Part shown: positions 39,332 through 48,427 of the stretch, in pieces
Numbering within the stretch: the stretch's first letter is position 1
Layout: each line of letters starts with the position of its first letter
DNA from: Streptomyces sp. NBC_01294
GTDB lineage: Bacteria > Actinomycetota > Actinomycetes > Streptomycetales > Streptomycetaceae
Assembly: GCF_035917235.1 (NCBI RefSeq)
Contig: NZ_CP108423.1
Span: 4,617,501 to 4,681,500 of the forward strand
Direction: 5' to 3'
Length of the DNA: 64,000 bases
Notes under the pieces: model-generated
The model's input: the letters and a program-made list of their open reading frames with translations, nothing else
Databases searched by the model: none
What the model was told of the DNA's origin: nothing
Translations under genes and position numbers: made by a program

Positions 39332-40513
39332 TCAGTTGAGGCCCGACCACTGCCGGAAGCAGGTGGTGACGGATTCCTCGGCCGGCCGGCCCAGGAAGGA
39401 GTCGTGGGAGTCCGCCTGCGCGTCGAACGCGGCCGGGTCCTGGTGGAAGTCGAGCTTCCACCAGTACAGGCCGGACATGCCGCGGGCGCGGGCCACCTGG
39501 CAGACGGCGTCGAACCAGTTCTTCTGGACCTGGAGGTTGAGGGGAGCGGTCTTGCCCGCCCAGGCGCCGGGATGCCCGTAGGCGCCGTTCTCGGCCGGTG
39601 CGCCGACCTCGTACAGCAGGACCTTGCCGGGCCCCGCCGGGCCCTTCTTCTTGTCGAGCCACTTCTGCCAGCCGTCGACGATCGCGCTGACCGGCGCGTC
39701 GTCCTTGAGCTCCTTGAGCGGGAAGTACGCGTCCACGCCGGCGGCCTTGACCGGCATCGTGAGGTCGCGCTCGACGTACATGTCCCAGTTGACCGCGTAG
39801 GTGATCTCACCGGGGAAGGACTGCTGCGCGGTGTCGATGACGCCCTTCCAGCGGGCGTCGTTCTCCAGGGAGGAGAGCTCCGTCCCGATCACGAAGGTCT
39901 TCACCTTGTGCTGGGCCGAGAGCTCCAGGTACGGCTTGAGGAACTGCTGGTACGAGGCGAACCATGCGGCCGGGTCGGCGGGCTTGATCTTGCCGCGCCA
40001 GGCGAGCCGGTCCTGCGCCATGATCGTCTGCTCGTCGAGCAGCGGACGCACGGTCAGGCGCAGCCCGCTGGCCGCGGCCTCGTCGAGCAGGATGGCCAGG
40101 TGGGCGGTGCTCGGTGTGATCGGTCCGGCCTCGACCTTGCTGGACGTGACGCCCTTGGTGACGAAGGGGAAGGACACCGAGACGGAGTTCATGTCCCGGC
40201 CGACGACGTAGTCGACGATCTTGCGGGCCTTCGTCCGCACGGTGCTGTCCTTCTCGGCCGGATCCGCGTACCAGAGGACCTGGACGCCCAGTTCCGGATC
40301 GCCCTCCTTCCACGGCTTGGTGACCTGCGGCACGGAGGCGGGCGCGGACGCCGGTGCGGAGGCCCGGGAGGAGCCGGAGCCCTCGGTCCCGGGCGCGGCC
40401 GCCGGGTCGTCGAGGAGTCCGCAGGAGGAGAGGGCCAGGGCGACGACGGCGACGAGACCGGCGACGCGGGACGTGGAGCGGACGTACGGGGAAGGGCGCA
40501 TGGCTGCTCTCAT
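39332..40513 (-). CDS. Lipoprotein glycoside hydrolase, GH113-like
   Basis: A 393-aa exported, lipid-anchored TIM-barrel protein. The signal peptide ends in a lipobox (VVALALSSC, Cys about residue 31), with a Ser/Ala/Pro linker to residue 65. The barrel shows GVQVLWYAD, MNSVSVSFPFV, LRLTVRPLLDEQ, FVIGTELSSLEN (candidate acid/base Glu), ITYAVNWDMY, VDAYFPLKEL and LLYEVGAPAENG (candidate nucleophile Glu), ending in GLYWWKLDFH. This order is that of GH113 beta-mannanase-like enzymes. It may trim or release the product of the adjacent GT2 synthase. The start ATG overlaps the GT2 stop by one base (TGATG). Confidence 0.82.
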   Translation of the reverse strand: MRAAMRPSPYVRSTSRVAGLVAVVALALSSCGLLDDPAAAPGTEGSGSSRASAPASAPASVPQVTKPWKEGDPELGVQVLWYADPAEKDSTVRTKARKIVDYVVGRDMNSVSVSFPFVTKGVTSSKVEAGPITPSTAHLAILLDEAAASGLRLTVRPLLDEQTIMAQDRLAWRGKIKPADPAAWFASYQQFLKPYLELSAQHKVKTFVIGTELSSLENDARWKGVIDTAQQSFPGEITYAVNWDMYVERDLTMPVKAAGVDAYFPLKELKDDAPVSAIVDGWQKWLDKKKGPAGPGKVLLYEVGAPAENGAYGHPGAWAGKTAPLNLQVQKNWFDAVCQVARARGMSGLYWWKLDFHQDPAAFDAQADSHDSFLGRPAEESVTTCFRQWSGLN

Positions 40514-41961
40514 CAGGCCGGCTTCGCGATGACGACGAACTGGTTCTCGGTTCCGCGCAGGTAGCGCAGCAGGCCCTTGAACGAGCCGCACGCCTCCCAG
40601 ATGGCGAAGAAGGGCATGAGCAGGAGCACGGCCGGCGGCTCCCACCACAGGCGGCGGCCGTTGGCCGACACGGAGGCGTTGATCTTCAGCCCCTCCCAGT
40701 ACATCCACACGGCGTAGCCCATGGTGATGGCCCACAGCGGCAGGATCCAGGGGCTGACGGGCGAGGTGTTGATGTCGCCCATCAGCGCGCCGGCCGCGAG
40801 GACCACGGCGACGTGCTGGAAGGGGCCGATGACCCACGTGGTCACGCTGTACATCAGCAGGGCGCGGGAGTGGCGCGGCAGCGTCTTGTTGAAGGCGAGG
40901 CCGACCAGGCCCCAGGACCACCGCTCGCGCTGCTTGAGGAAGTCCCGCATGTTGGAGGGCGAGGCGCCGTAACTGCGGCCGGAGAACCAGTCGCTGCGGC
41001 CCTTGTACCGGCTGGAGAAGACCAGGGCGAGGTGGGCGTCCTCGCAGATGGAGTCGGGGCCGAAGTCCCAGCCGATGGTCGCCTCGATGGAGGAGCGGAT
41101 CAGCAGCAGTTCGCCGTGGAGGCCGACGAGCGGGGTGCCGCCGCCGGTGAGGACGGCGAAGCGCGCGATGTCGTCGGCGGGGCGGATGGCGTCGGCGAGC
41201 CAGGTGAGGCGGTTGACGGCGTTCTCGCGGGGATAGGTGAGCATCCCCTGGGCCAGGTGCTTGGCGTCGTCGCCGGCCCGGCGCTGGGCGTTGATGAACC
41301 GGGCCACCTGCTGGGCGGTGTCGGGGCCCACGCCGGTGTCGTCGTCCATGTGCAGCACCCAGACGTCGTCCAGGGCCTCGCCCTCGGCGATGCGCAGTTC
41401 GTGCGAGTAGTGGTTGGCGCGGGCCTTGAACCGCGTGCCGTTCGGCGTCTTGTACGCCTTCGGGACGGTGACCACGCGGATCAGGGGGTGCGTGGCGGCG
41501 AGCGCGTCGATGCGCTCGGCGGCCTCGCAGCCCTCCTCCGTCAGCACTTCGATGCGCAGGTCGCCGAACCAGGAGGGCATGAACTCGCAGTACGACAGGA
41601 CCGAGCGTTCGAGGGCGGGGTAGGTGTCGTGGCGTCCGATGGTGGGCACGAGCACGATCAGGCGGTCCTGGGTCACCGGCTCCGGGGGTGCCCAGTCGCG
41701 CTGGCGCTTGATGCGGCGGCGCGTCAGCACGGCGCCGACGATGCCGACGACGGAGCTGGCGACGGGGAGGGTCCAGAGGATGGTGACGGCCCATCCCATG
41801 AGGGTGTTCTCGTCGTAGTAGAGCCAGGACGAGACGATGTAGGCGGCTATGCCCGTGACGAAGAACGGGAGCAGACTGGGCTTCCACGCGGCCTGACGCT
41901 TCATCAGCCTGCCGGCGCGTCGGGTTCCGGGCGCCGCGACGTGCTGTGTGGAGGTGGTCAT
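40513..41961 (-). CDS. Membrane glycosyltransferase family 2 (polysaccharide synthase-like)
   Basis: A 482-aa integral membrane glycosyltransferase. Two N-terminal helices (LLPFFVTGIAAYIVSSWLYY, MGWAVTILWTLPVASSVVGI) precede a GT-A domain with LIVLVPTIGR, the metal motif VLHMDDDTG, an acidic ED in SICEDAHLAL, and FLKQRERWSWG (QxxRW-type). These are the features of processive GT2 enzymes. Further helices follow (TTWVIGPFQHVAVVLAAGAL and others), with a cytoplasmic tail ending AKPA. The domain resembles the egghead-type beta-1,4-mannosyltransferase/synthase branch more than cellulose synthase. It is the first gene of the operon, and GGAG precedes the ATG. Probable role: polymerisation and secretion of an exopolysaccharide. 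Confidence 0.88.
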   Translation of the reverse strand: MTTSTQHVAAPGTRRAGRLMKRQAAWKPSLLPFFVTGIAAYIVSSWLYYDENTLMGWAVTILWTLPVASSVVGIVGAVLTRRRIKRQRDWAPPEPVTQDRLIVLVPTIGRHDTYPALERSVLSYCEFMPSWFGDLRIEVLTEEGCEAAERIDALAATHPLIRVVTVPKAYKTPNGTRFKARANHYSHELRIAEGEALDDVWVLHMDDDTGVGPDTAQQVARFINAQRRAGDDAKHLAQGMLTYPRENAVNRLTWLADAIRPADDIARFAVLTGGGTPLVGLHGELLLIRSSIEATIGWDFGPDSICEDAHLALVFSSRYKGRSDWFSGRSYGASPSNMRDFLKQRERWSWGLVGLAFNKTLPRHSRALLMYSVTTWVIGPFQHVAVVLAAGALMGDINTSPVSPWILPLWAITMGYAVWMYWEGLKINASVSANGRRLWWEPPAVLLLMPFFAIWEACGSFKGLLRYLRGTENQFVVIAKPA

Positions 41962-42157
41962 GAACTCCGCCCGGTCATGCGTTTATCTGTCAAGGAATGT
42001 CGCCGTCGCATTCAGCCGCCCCGTTGCGACGAATCGACTCACTTGTGTGCCGATCGTTTTATCACGAACTCGCGTGCGAGGTGGCATGGATGGAATCGCC
42101 CCGAAGTCCGTAAGGTCTTACTAGGGGCCGCTATTGGGCTATTGACCGGAGGCGCGG

Positions 42158-43513
42158 CTAAAGCGGGGGATATCTCGTGAGCCAGCCGGGGGCGGAACGG
42201 GCGGGGCTGTGGAGGGTCGGCCCCTGGGTCATCTCCAGGGCGAAGTCGTCGGAGATCTCCAGCAGCGTGGCCCGGCCTTCGAGTTCGGCGAGCCAGGCGG
42301 CCGGGAGGGCGGTCTCGCCGTGGAGGGCGCCGAGCAGCGCCCCGCACAGGGCGCCCGCGGCGGCGGAGTCGCCGCCGTGGTTGACGGCGAGGCGCAGGCC
42401 GTGCGAAATGTCCTCCGCGACCAGGGCGCAGTAGACGGCGACGGCGAGGACGTGTTCGGCATCACCCCCGCTCGGGGCGAGGGCCTCGACGGCCTCGGCG
42501 CCGGGCTGGCCCTGGGTGACCGCGGCCAGGGCGCGCTGGAGGGCGTCGGTGACGGGCTGGTGGCCGGGGCGCGCGCCCAGCATGCCCAGGGTGCGCTGGA
42601 CGGCGGAGTCGAGGGAGTCGCCGCGGGTCAGGCCGTGGACGATGACCGCCAGGGCGCCGGCCGAGAACGAGGCGGCGGGGTGGCCGTGGCTCTGCGCGGC
42701 GCATTCGACGGTGAGCTGGAGGACCAGCGCGGGCTCCCAGCCGACCAGCAGCCCGAAGGGGGCCGAGCGGGAGGCGGCGGCCGCGTCGCGCGCGGTGGGG
42801 TTCTTCGGCTGCTCCAGGGTGCCGAGCACGTCGTCGGCGAAGCCGGTCAGACAGGCGCGCTCGGGACCGCGGCGGGCGTAGAGCCACTCCTCCTGCGCGA
42901 GCCAGCCGTTGTCCTTGCGGCGCTCGTCCGGGCCCCAGTCGTGCTGGGTGGCGGCCCAGCGCCGGTATGCGCGGTGGAGGTCGGTGGGCGGGTGCCAGGC
43001 TCCGGTGTCCCGGCGTACGTGGGCCCGTATCAGCCCGTCCACGGTGAAAAGGGTGAGCTGGGTGGCCGCGGTGACCCCGCCGCGGCGGCCGTGGGCGGGC
43101 GCGGGCCCGGTCGGACCCTCCGGGCCGTGGGCCGCCCGGATGGCGTCGAGGGAGAGGCCGGCCAGGGGGGCGCCGAGTGCGTCGCCGAGGGCGGAGCCGA
43201 GGAGGGCCCCGCGGACGCGGCTGCGGAAGTCCTGCTGCTCGGCGCGGCCCCAGAGGCCGGTGATGACGCTCCGGCCGAGGGTGCGGTGCCCGCCGGTGGG
43301 GGTGGCGGTGGGGGCTGCGGATGCCGCTGTCGCGGCGGCTGCCGCTGCGGCTGTGGCCGCGGGTCCGGCCGTTGGTGCGGGTCCCGCCGCGGGTGCGGGT
43401 GCCGTGGGTCCGGTGCGGCCCGCAAGGTCCGCGGCGCCCGCCGGTTCCGCGGGCGCGCCGCCGCCCGTGCCGGGGCCGCCCGCTCCGCCCATCGTGTCGT
43501 TCGCACCGATCAC
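42158..43513 (-). CDS. ADP-ribosylglycohydrolase-fold protein with altered metal motifs
   Basis: A 451-aa protein. About 80 residues of Ala/Pro/Gly-rich linker precede an ADP-ribosylglycohydrolase (DraG/ARH) domain. The fold is clear from GALLGSALGDALGAPLAGL, TQLTLFTVDGLIRAHV and NHGGDSAAAGALCGALLGAL. The family normally binds two Mg2+ through TDDT in the second motif and through DSD(S/T) in the last. Here these read TAAT (GGVTAATQLTLF) and DSAA, so four metal or substrate residues are missing. It may bind ADP-ribose without cleaving it. The GTG start is chosen for the GGGGGTGGA site 4 bases before it; an ATG lies 10 codons downstream. It is divergent from the phosphatase gene and 200 bp upstream of the polysaccharide operon. 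Confidence 0.82.
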   Translation of the reverse strand: MIGANDTMGGAGGPGTGGGAPAEPAGAADLAGRTGPTAPAPAAGPAPTAGPAATAAAAAAATAASAAPTATPTGGHRTLGRSVITGLWGRAEQQDFRSRVRGALLGSALGDALGAPLAGLSLDAIRAAHGPEGPTGPAPAHGRRGGVTAATQLTLFTVDGLIRAHVRRDTGAWHPPTDLHRAYRRWAATQHDWGPDERRKDNGWLAQEEWLYARRGPERACLTGFADDVLGTLEQPKNPTARDAAAASRSAPFGLLVGWEPALVLQLTVECAAQSHGHPAASFSAGALAVIVHGLTRGDSLDSAVQRTLGMLGARPGHQPVTDALQRALAAVTQGQPGAEAVEALAPSGGDAEHVLAVAVYCALVAEDISHGLRLAVNHGGDSAAAGALCGALLGALHGETALPAAWLAELEGRATLLEISDDFALEMTQGPTLHSPARSAPGWLTRYPPL

Positions 43514-43588
43514 TTCGTCCACCCCCGGCACCGCGCCCTTGCTGACTCGTACCCGCCGCGCATGCGAAATCCGCACTGTAGTGGACAC

Positions 43589-43600
43589 ATTCGATCGAAT
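43589..43600. promoter_or_regulatory. Palindrome in a divergent promoter region
   Basis: A perfect 12-bp palindrome ATTCGATCGAAT in the 256-bp region between the ADP-ribosylglycohydrolase-fold gene (leftward) and the phosphatase gene (rightward). It lies about 76 bases upstream of the leftward start. A candidate operator; no other copies were noticed. Confidence 0.4.
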
Positions 43601-43769
43601 CCGGAAGTGGTTCGCCAAGAGGCCGGTAAGTGGGCGGAGATCGACCAGAATGCGAACAGTTCCAGCCGCGACCTGGCCGATGGCACGTTTTGCCACTTGT
43701 CTTCGGGGTGGTCGATTTCGGCCACGCCTCGTTCATCCGACGTTCTCCGCGGCCACTGAGCCTCACGGC

Positions 43770-44855
43770 ATGAAGAAGGCTCTCCTCGCCGCGACCGCCG
43801 TCGCCGCCGCACTCACCGCTTCCCTGGTCGTGGCCCCCGCCGCCACCGCCTCCGGCCTGGACCACCTCCCGTGGGCCGGTCACCGGGGCGACCGCTCCGC
43901 CATCCCGTTCACCGAGGCCACCGTCACCGCCGGCGCCGACGGTTCCTTCACCCTGCGGTGGAAGGCCCGGGGCACCAAGCGGGTGGAGATCAAGGCGAAC
44001 GGCAAGGTCGTCGCCAAGGGCGGCGCCGAAGGCCGGGCCGTGGTCACGGGACTGCCCGCCGCCGACCGCCAGTGGTTCGACTTCAAGCCGGAGCGCGGCG
44101 GGAGCCTGCGCCTCGCCGACCGCCTGGTCAAGCTGGACGGCGCCGTCAACTTCCGCGACGCAGGCGGCTACCGCACCACCACCGGCCAGTGGGTCAAGAT
44201 GGGCGAGATCTACCGCTCCGACGCCCTGAACAAGCTGACCGCGAACGACCTGGCCAAGCTGGAGCGCCTGCGCGTCAAGACCGTCTTCGACCTGAGGATG
44301 GAGGACGAGCGCACCAAGGACGCTGACAAGGTCCCGGCCGGCGCCGCCTACGTCGTCGCCGACGTCTTCGCCGGCTCCGGCTCCTTCCAGACCCTGCCGA
44401 AGACCCCCGACGAGGCGGTCAAGGCCATGGTCGACGCCGAGAAGGCCATGGTCAGCGGCGGCGGCGGCAAGAAGGCGTACACCCAGGTCTTCGACGGGAT
44501 ACGCAATGACCACCGCCGCTCCGTCCTCTTCCACTGCACCGCCGGCAAGGACCGCACCGGCTGGGCCAACGCCTCCCTGCTGACCGCCCTCGGCGTCCCG
44601 GACGAGACCGTCATGGCCGACTACCTGGCCAGCAACGACTACCGCAGGGCCGCCAACGACGCGATCCTCTCCCACCTGCCCGCCCAGCAGGCCGCCGTCT
44701 ACAAGCCGCTGCTCGACGTGCGCCCCGAGTACCTGAACTCCGGCTACGACGAGGCCAAGGCGAAGTACGGCTCCTTCGACCGCTACCTGAAGGACGGCCT
44801 CGGCATCGACGCCCGCGAGCTGAAGCAGCTCAAGAAGGACCTGCTCGTCGGCTGA
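43770..44855 (+). CDS. Secreted protein tyrosine/serine phosphatase
   Basis: A 361-aa exported phosphatase. It has signal peptide MKKALLAATAVAAALTASLVVAP with cleavage near ATA-SG. An immunoglobulin-like domain follows (residues 35-110, TVTAGADGSFTLRWKARGTK). The Y_phosphatase3-type catalytic domain begins LDGAVNFRDAGGYRT and has the P-loop HCTAGKDRTGW (HCX4-5R), with YRSDAL and DLRMEDERTKD between. Enzymes of this family act on phosphotyrosine/serine or phosphoinositides and are often secreted by actinobacteria. A weak translation signal precedes the ATG. A strong bidirectional hairpin follows. Confidence 0.9.
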   Translation: MKKALLAATAVAAALTASLVVAPAATASGLDHLPWAGHRGDRSAIPFTEATVTAGADGSFTLRWKARGTKRVEIKANGKVVAKGGAEGRAVVTGLPAADRQWFDFKPERGGSLRLADRLVKLDGAVNFRDAGGYRTTTGQWVKMGEIYRSDALNKLTANDLAKLERLRVKTVFDLRMEDERTKDADKVPAGAAYVVADVFAGSGSFQTLPKTPDEAVKAMVDAEKAMVSGGGGKKAYTQVFDGIRNDHRRSVLFHCTAGKDRTGWANASLLTALGVPDETVMADYLASNDYRRAANDAILSHLPAQQAAVYKPLLDVRPEYLNSGYDEAKAKYGSFDRYLKDGLGIDARELKQLKKDLLVG

Positions 44856-44865
44856 CCGGCCCGGA

Positions 44866-44895
44866 CGGAGGGGAGCCCGGCGCGGCTCCCCTCCG
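44866..44895. terminator. Bidirectional terminator
   Basis: Perfect 12-bp arms CGGAGGGGAGCC (44866-44877) and GGCTCCCCTCCG (44884-44895) with a 6-base loop. It lies between the convergent phosphatase and fbiC genes, within 11 bases of each stop. Confidence 0.85.
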
Positions 44896-44902
44896 CCGGC
44901 GC

Positions 44903-47479
44903 TCAGTCCAGTACGGGAAGCAGCTCCGGCAGGTGACCGTCCGAGGCGCGGGCCGCGTCCTGCCGCTCCTGCGACACCTCCCCGTACAGCGTCGTACGGG
45001 CCTTCGCCGGCCGCCCGGCCGCCTCGGCGACGGCGATCAGGTCCTGCACCGACTTGTACGAGCCGTAACTCGACCCCGCCATCCGGGAGATGGTCTCCTC
45101 CATCAGCGTCCCGCCGAGGTCGTTCGCCCCGGACCGGAGCATCTCGGCCGCGCCCTCCGCGCCCAGCTTCACCCAGCTTGTCTGGATGTTGGGGATGTGC
45201 GGGTGGAGCAGGATCCGGGCCATCGCCGTCACCGCGCGGTTGTCGCGGACCGTCGGACCGGGCCGGGAGATGCCCGCCAGGTACACCGGCGCGTTGGTGT
45301 GGATGAACGGCAGCGTCACGAACTCGGTGAAGCCGCCCGTCCGTTCCTGGATCCGGGCCAGCGTGCGGAAGTGGCCGAGCCAGTGCCGCGGCTGGTCCAC
45401 GTGCCCGTACATCATCGTGGACGAGGAGCGGATCCCGAGCTCGTGCGCGGTGGTGACCACGTCGATCCAGTCCGCCGTCGGCAGCTTGCCCTTGGTCAGG
45501 ATCCAGCGGACCTCGTCGTCGAGGATCTCCGCCGCCGTGCCCGGGATCGAGTCCAGGCCGGCCTCCTTGGCCGCCGTCAGCCAGTCCCGTACGGACATCC
45601 CCGTACGCGTGGCGCCGTTGACGACCTCCATCGGCGAGAAGGCGTGCACGTGCATGCCGGGGACCCGCTGCTTCACCGCGCGCGCGATGTCGAAGTACGC
45701 CGTCCCGGGCAGGTCCGGGTGGATGCCGCCCTGCATGCACACCTCGACCGCGCCGACGTCCCACGCCTGGGCGGCCCGGTCGGCGACCTGGTCCAGCGAC
45801 AGCGTGTACGCGTCGGCGTCCGTGCGCCGCTGCGCGAAGGCGCAGAAGCGGCAGCCGGTGTAGCAGACGTTGGTGAAGTTGATGTTCCGCGTGACGATGT
45901 AGGTGACGTCGTCGCCCACGACCGACTTGCGCAGGTCGTCGGCGATCCGGCACAGCGCGTCCAGGGCCGGCCCGTCCGCGTGCAGCAGCGCGAGCGCCTG
46001 CGCGTCGGTCAGCTTCGTCGGATCGTCCGCGGCCTGCGCGAGGGCGCCCCGTACGTCGGTGTCGATGCGCTCGGCCACCATCCCCGGAGCCGCCGCCTCC
46101 CGCAGGGCCTCCCAGTCGCCGTACACCTCGTCGAAGTCGTCGCGGCGGTCGCCGGTGCGGCCCTCGGTGTCGATGGTGGCGTGCAGATCGGTGCGCCCGT
46201 ACGCGGCGAAGCCCTCGTCCGGCTCCTGCCAGGGCCGCCCCTCGACCTTCGCGGACTCGTCCGCCAGCCCGGTCCCGCCGTCCACCAGCGCCCGTACGTG
46301 CGGCAGCAGGCGGGGGTCCAGCCAGGGCTCGCCGCGCTGCAGGAACTCCGGGTAGATGGTGAGGCGTTCGCGCAGCTCGAAGCCGGCGGCGGCGGTGCGC
46401 TCGGCCAGCTCCTCGATGTGCGGCCAGGGACGCTCGGGGTTGACGTGGTCGGGGGTCAGCGGCGAGACCCCGCCCCAGTCGTCGATGCCCGCCCCGATGA
46501 GCAGGGCGTACTCGGCGTCCACCAGGTTCGGCGGGGCCTGGATCCGGGCGCTCGGGCCCAGGATGTGGCGGGCGACGGCGATGGCGGCGGCCAGCTCCTC
46601 CAGCTCCGCGTCCGGCATGCCGCGCATGGCGGTGTCCGGCTTGGCGCGGAAGTTCTGGACGATGACCTCCTGGATGCCGTGGTAGGCACGCTGGATCCGC
46701 CGGAGCTCGAAGAAGGCCTCGGCCCGCTCCTCGCAGGACTCGCCGATCCCGATCAGCACGCCGGTGGTGAAGGGGACGTTGGAGCGGCCCGCGTCCTCCA
46801 GCACCCGCAGCCGCACCGCCGGATCCTTGTCGGGGGAGCCATGGTGGGGGCCGCCGGGCTCGGACCACAGGCGGGTGGCGGTGGTCTCCAGCATCATGCC
46901 CATGCTCGGCGCGACCGGCTTCAGGCGCTGCAGCTCCGACCACGACATGACGCCGGGGTTGAGGTGCGGCAGCAGCCCGGTCCCCTCCAGGACCCGGATC
47001 GCCATGGCGCGCACGTAGGCGAGGGTGTCGTCGTAGCCGTGCGCGTCGAGCCATTCGCGGGCCTCGGGCCAGCGGTCCTCGGGGCGGTCGCCGAGGGTGA
47101 AGAGGGCTTCCTTGCAGCCCATGGCGGCGCCCTGGCGGGCGATGTCGAGGACCTCGTCGGGGGAGAGGTACATCCCGTGGCCGCTCTTGCGGAGCTTGCC
47201 CGGGACGGTGACGAAGGTGCAGTAGTGACACTTGTCGCGGCACAGGCGGGTGAGGGGAATGAAGACCTTGCGCGAGTACGTGATCACTCCGGGCCGCCCT
47301 GCGGCGGCGAGCCCGGAGTCCCTTACCCGTGCGGCGGAGGCGGCGAGGTCGCGAAGGGCTTCGCCGCGCGCCTGGAGGAGCACGGCCGCCTCGGTCGCGT
47401 CGAGCGCGACGCCGTCTCGCGCCCGCCGGAGCGCGCGGCGCATCGCGTTTTCGGTCGGAGCGTCACTCGGAGTGGTCAT
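44903..47479 (-). CDS. fbiC: FbiC, F0 synthase (CofG-CofH fusion)
   Basis: An 858-aa single-chain 7,8-didemethyl-8-hydroxy-5-deazariboflavin (F0) synthase, the enzyme that makes the chromophore of cofactor F420 from tyrosine and a ribityl-uracil. It has two radical-SAM halves. The CofG part has [17 protein letters not shown] (CxxxCxxC near residue 85), and the CofH part has [20 protein letters not shown] (second cluster about residue 530). Family segments such as [49 protein letters not shown] and ETTATRLW are present. The length matches actinobacterial FbiC. It stands alone here, while the other F420 genes are elsewhere. Three LLM enzymes that may use F420 are in this window. No Shine-Dalgarno sequence precedes the ATG. 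Confidence 0.96.
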   Translation of the reverse strand: MTTPSDAPTENAMRRALRRARDGVALDATEAAVLLQARGEALRDLAASAARVRDSGLAAAGRPGVITYSRKVFIPLTRLCRDKCHYCTFVTVPGKLRKSGHGMYLSPDEVLDIARQGAAMGCKEALFTLGDRPEDRWPEAREWLDAHGYDDTLAYVRAMAIRVLEGTGLLPHLNPGVMSWSELQRLKPVAPSMGMMLETTATRLWSEPGGPHHGSPDKDPAVRLRVLEDAGRSNVPFTTGVLIGIGESCEERAEAFFELRRIQRAYHGIQEVIVQNFRAKPDTAMRGMPDAELEELAAAIAVARHILGPSARIQAPPNLVDAEYALLIGAGIDDWGGVSPLTPDHVNPERPWPHIEELAERTAAAGFELRERLTIYPEFLQRGEPWLDPRLLPHVRALVDGGTGLADESAKVEGRPWQEPDEGFAAYGRTDLHATIDTEGRTGDRRDDFDEVYGDWEALREAAAPGMVAERIDTDVRGALAQAADDPTKLTDAQALALLHADGPALDALCRIADDLRKSVVGDDVTYIVTRNINFTNVCYTGCRFCAFAQRRTDADAYTLSLDQVADRAAQAWDVGAVEVCMQGGIHPDLPGTAYFDIARAVKQRVPGMHVHAFSPMEVVNGATRTGMSVRDWLTAAKEAGLDSIPGTAAEILDDEVRWILTKGKLPTADWIDVVTTAHELGIRSSSTMMYGHVDQPRHWLGHFRTLARIQERTGGFTEFVTLPFIHTNAPVYLAGISRPGPTVRDNRAVTAMARILLHPHIPNIQTSWVKLGAEGAAEMLRSGANDLGGTLMEETISRMAGSSYGSYKSVQDLIAVAEAAGRPAKARTTLYGEVSQERQDAARASDGHLPELLPVLD

Positions 47480-47519
47480 GTGGCGAGCATACGATCCGAT
47501 GTTCCGGCGGTGGTGCGGC

Positions 47520-48305
47520 TCACCTCATCAGCTCACCGGCGTTGACCAGCAGGGACTGGCCGGTTATCGCCCGCGCCCGGTCGGAGGCGAAGAACACCGC
47601 GGCATCCGCCACGTCCCCGTCGGTGGCGAGGTCGGGCAGCGCCATCCGCTGCGTGAGGCGGGCGTGCACCTCGGCCTCGGGAACGCCTTCCGTATGGGCG
47701 GTGAAGGTGACGAAGGCCTGTACGGGCGGCCCCCACATCCATCCCGGCAGCACGGTGTTGACGCGGATCCGGTGGGGGCCGAGCTCGCGGGCCATCGAGT
47801 ACATGGCCGAAGTCAGCGCCCCCTTGGAGGCGGCGTAGGCGGCCTGATGCACCTCACTGGGCGCGGCGACGGCGGACTGCGTCCCGATGACCACGACCGA
47901 GCCTCCACCACCCTCCTTGAGCGCGGGCAGGCAGGCCCGAGTCATCCTCAAGGTCCCCAGCAGGTTCACGTCGATGATCTGCTGCCAGGTCCCGAAGTCG
48001 GCGTCCTCCAGCCCCCCGAAGTACGAGTCCCACGCGGCCACGTGCACGACGGCGTCCACACCCCCGAACCGCTCCCGCGCGAGCGCCGCGAGCGCCTCGC
48101 ACTGCCGCTCGTCGCCGATGTCGGTGGCCCGGTAGGCGGTGTGCACCCCGTCGGGGTCGATCTCGGCGGCGGACTTGGCCAGATTCGCCTCGGTCCGCGC
48201 CCCGAGCACGGCGTTCCCGCCGTCCCGGACGACGGCGGCGGCCACCTGATGCCCGAGCCCGGCCCCGACGCCGGAGACGATGACGGTCTTCCCTTGCAGC
48301 AGCAT
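47520..48305 (-). CDS. Short-chain dehydrogenase/reductase
   Basis: A 261-aa NAD(P)-dependent [23 protein letters not shown] carries the glycine motif (SGVGAGLG, the TGxxxGxG variant). The NNAG position is replaced by VHVAAWD, which is unusual. The catalytic Ser lies in [13 protein letters not shown] and the YxxxK in [12 protein letters not shown], so the active site is intact. [17 protein letters not shown] after beta-2 suggests NADP preference. Its substrate is unknown. The operator CTGACG-GTC-CGTCAG lies 25 bases upstream, which links it to the dispersed catabolic regulon. It is 40 bases downstream of the fbiC start but in the same direction, with fbiC further downstream, so fbiC could be read through from this promoter. 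Confidence 0.9.
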   Translation of the reverse strand: MLLQGKTVIVSGVGAGLGHQVAAAVVRDGGNAVLGARTEANLAKSAAEIDPDGVHTAYRATDIGDERQCEALAALARERFGGVDAVVHVAAWDSYFGGLEDADFGTWQQIIDVNLLGTLRMTRACLPALKEGGGGSVVVIGTQSAVAAPSEVHQAAYAASKGALTSAMYSMARELGPHRIRVNTVLPGWMWGPPVQAFVTFTAHTEGVPEAEVHARLTQRMALPDLATDGDVADAAVFFASDRARAITGQSLLVNAGELMR

Positions 48306-48330
48306 GACGGCCCTCCAGCACGCGACGTAA

Positions 48331-48345
48331 CTGACGGTCCGTCAG
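48331..48345. promoter_or_regulatory. TetR-type operator, copy 5
   Basis: Perfect palindrome CTGACG-GTC-CGTCAG with GCTAG on its right, 25 bases upstream of the leftward SDR start. Confidence 0.75.
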
Positions 48346-48427
48346 GCTAGGCGAGGCGGTGTGGGTTGGGAAGGGTCTCGCAGGGAGCCCGGGACCGGCG
48401 GCCGATCGGGTCGGGTGCCGCCACCCG

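Noticed and set aside
42462..47243. A 1593-codon leftward open frame spanning two genes
   Set aside because: It is an out-of-phase shadow of fbiC and the ADP-ribosylglycohydrolase-fold gene. Its translation is Arg/Gly/Pro-rich with no domain, as expected from high-GC third-position bias.
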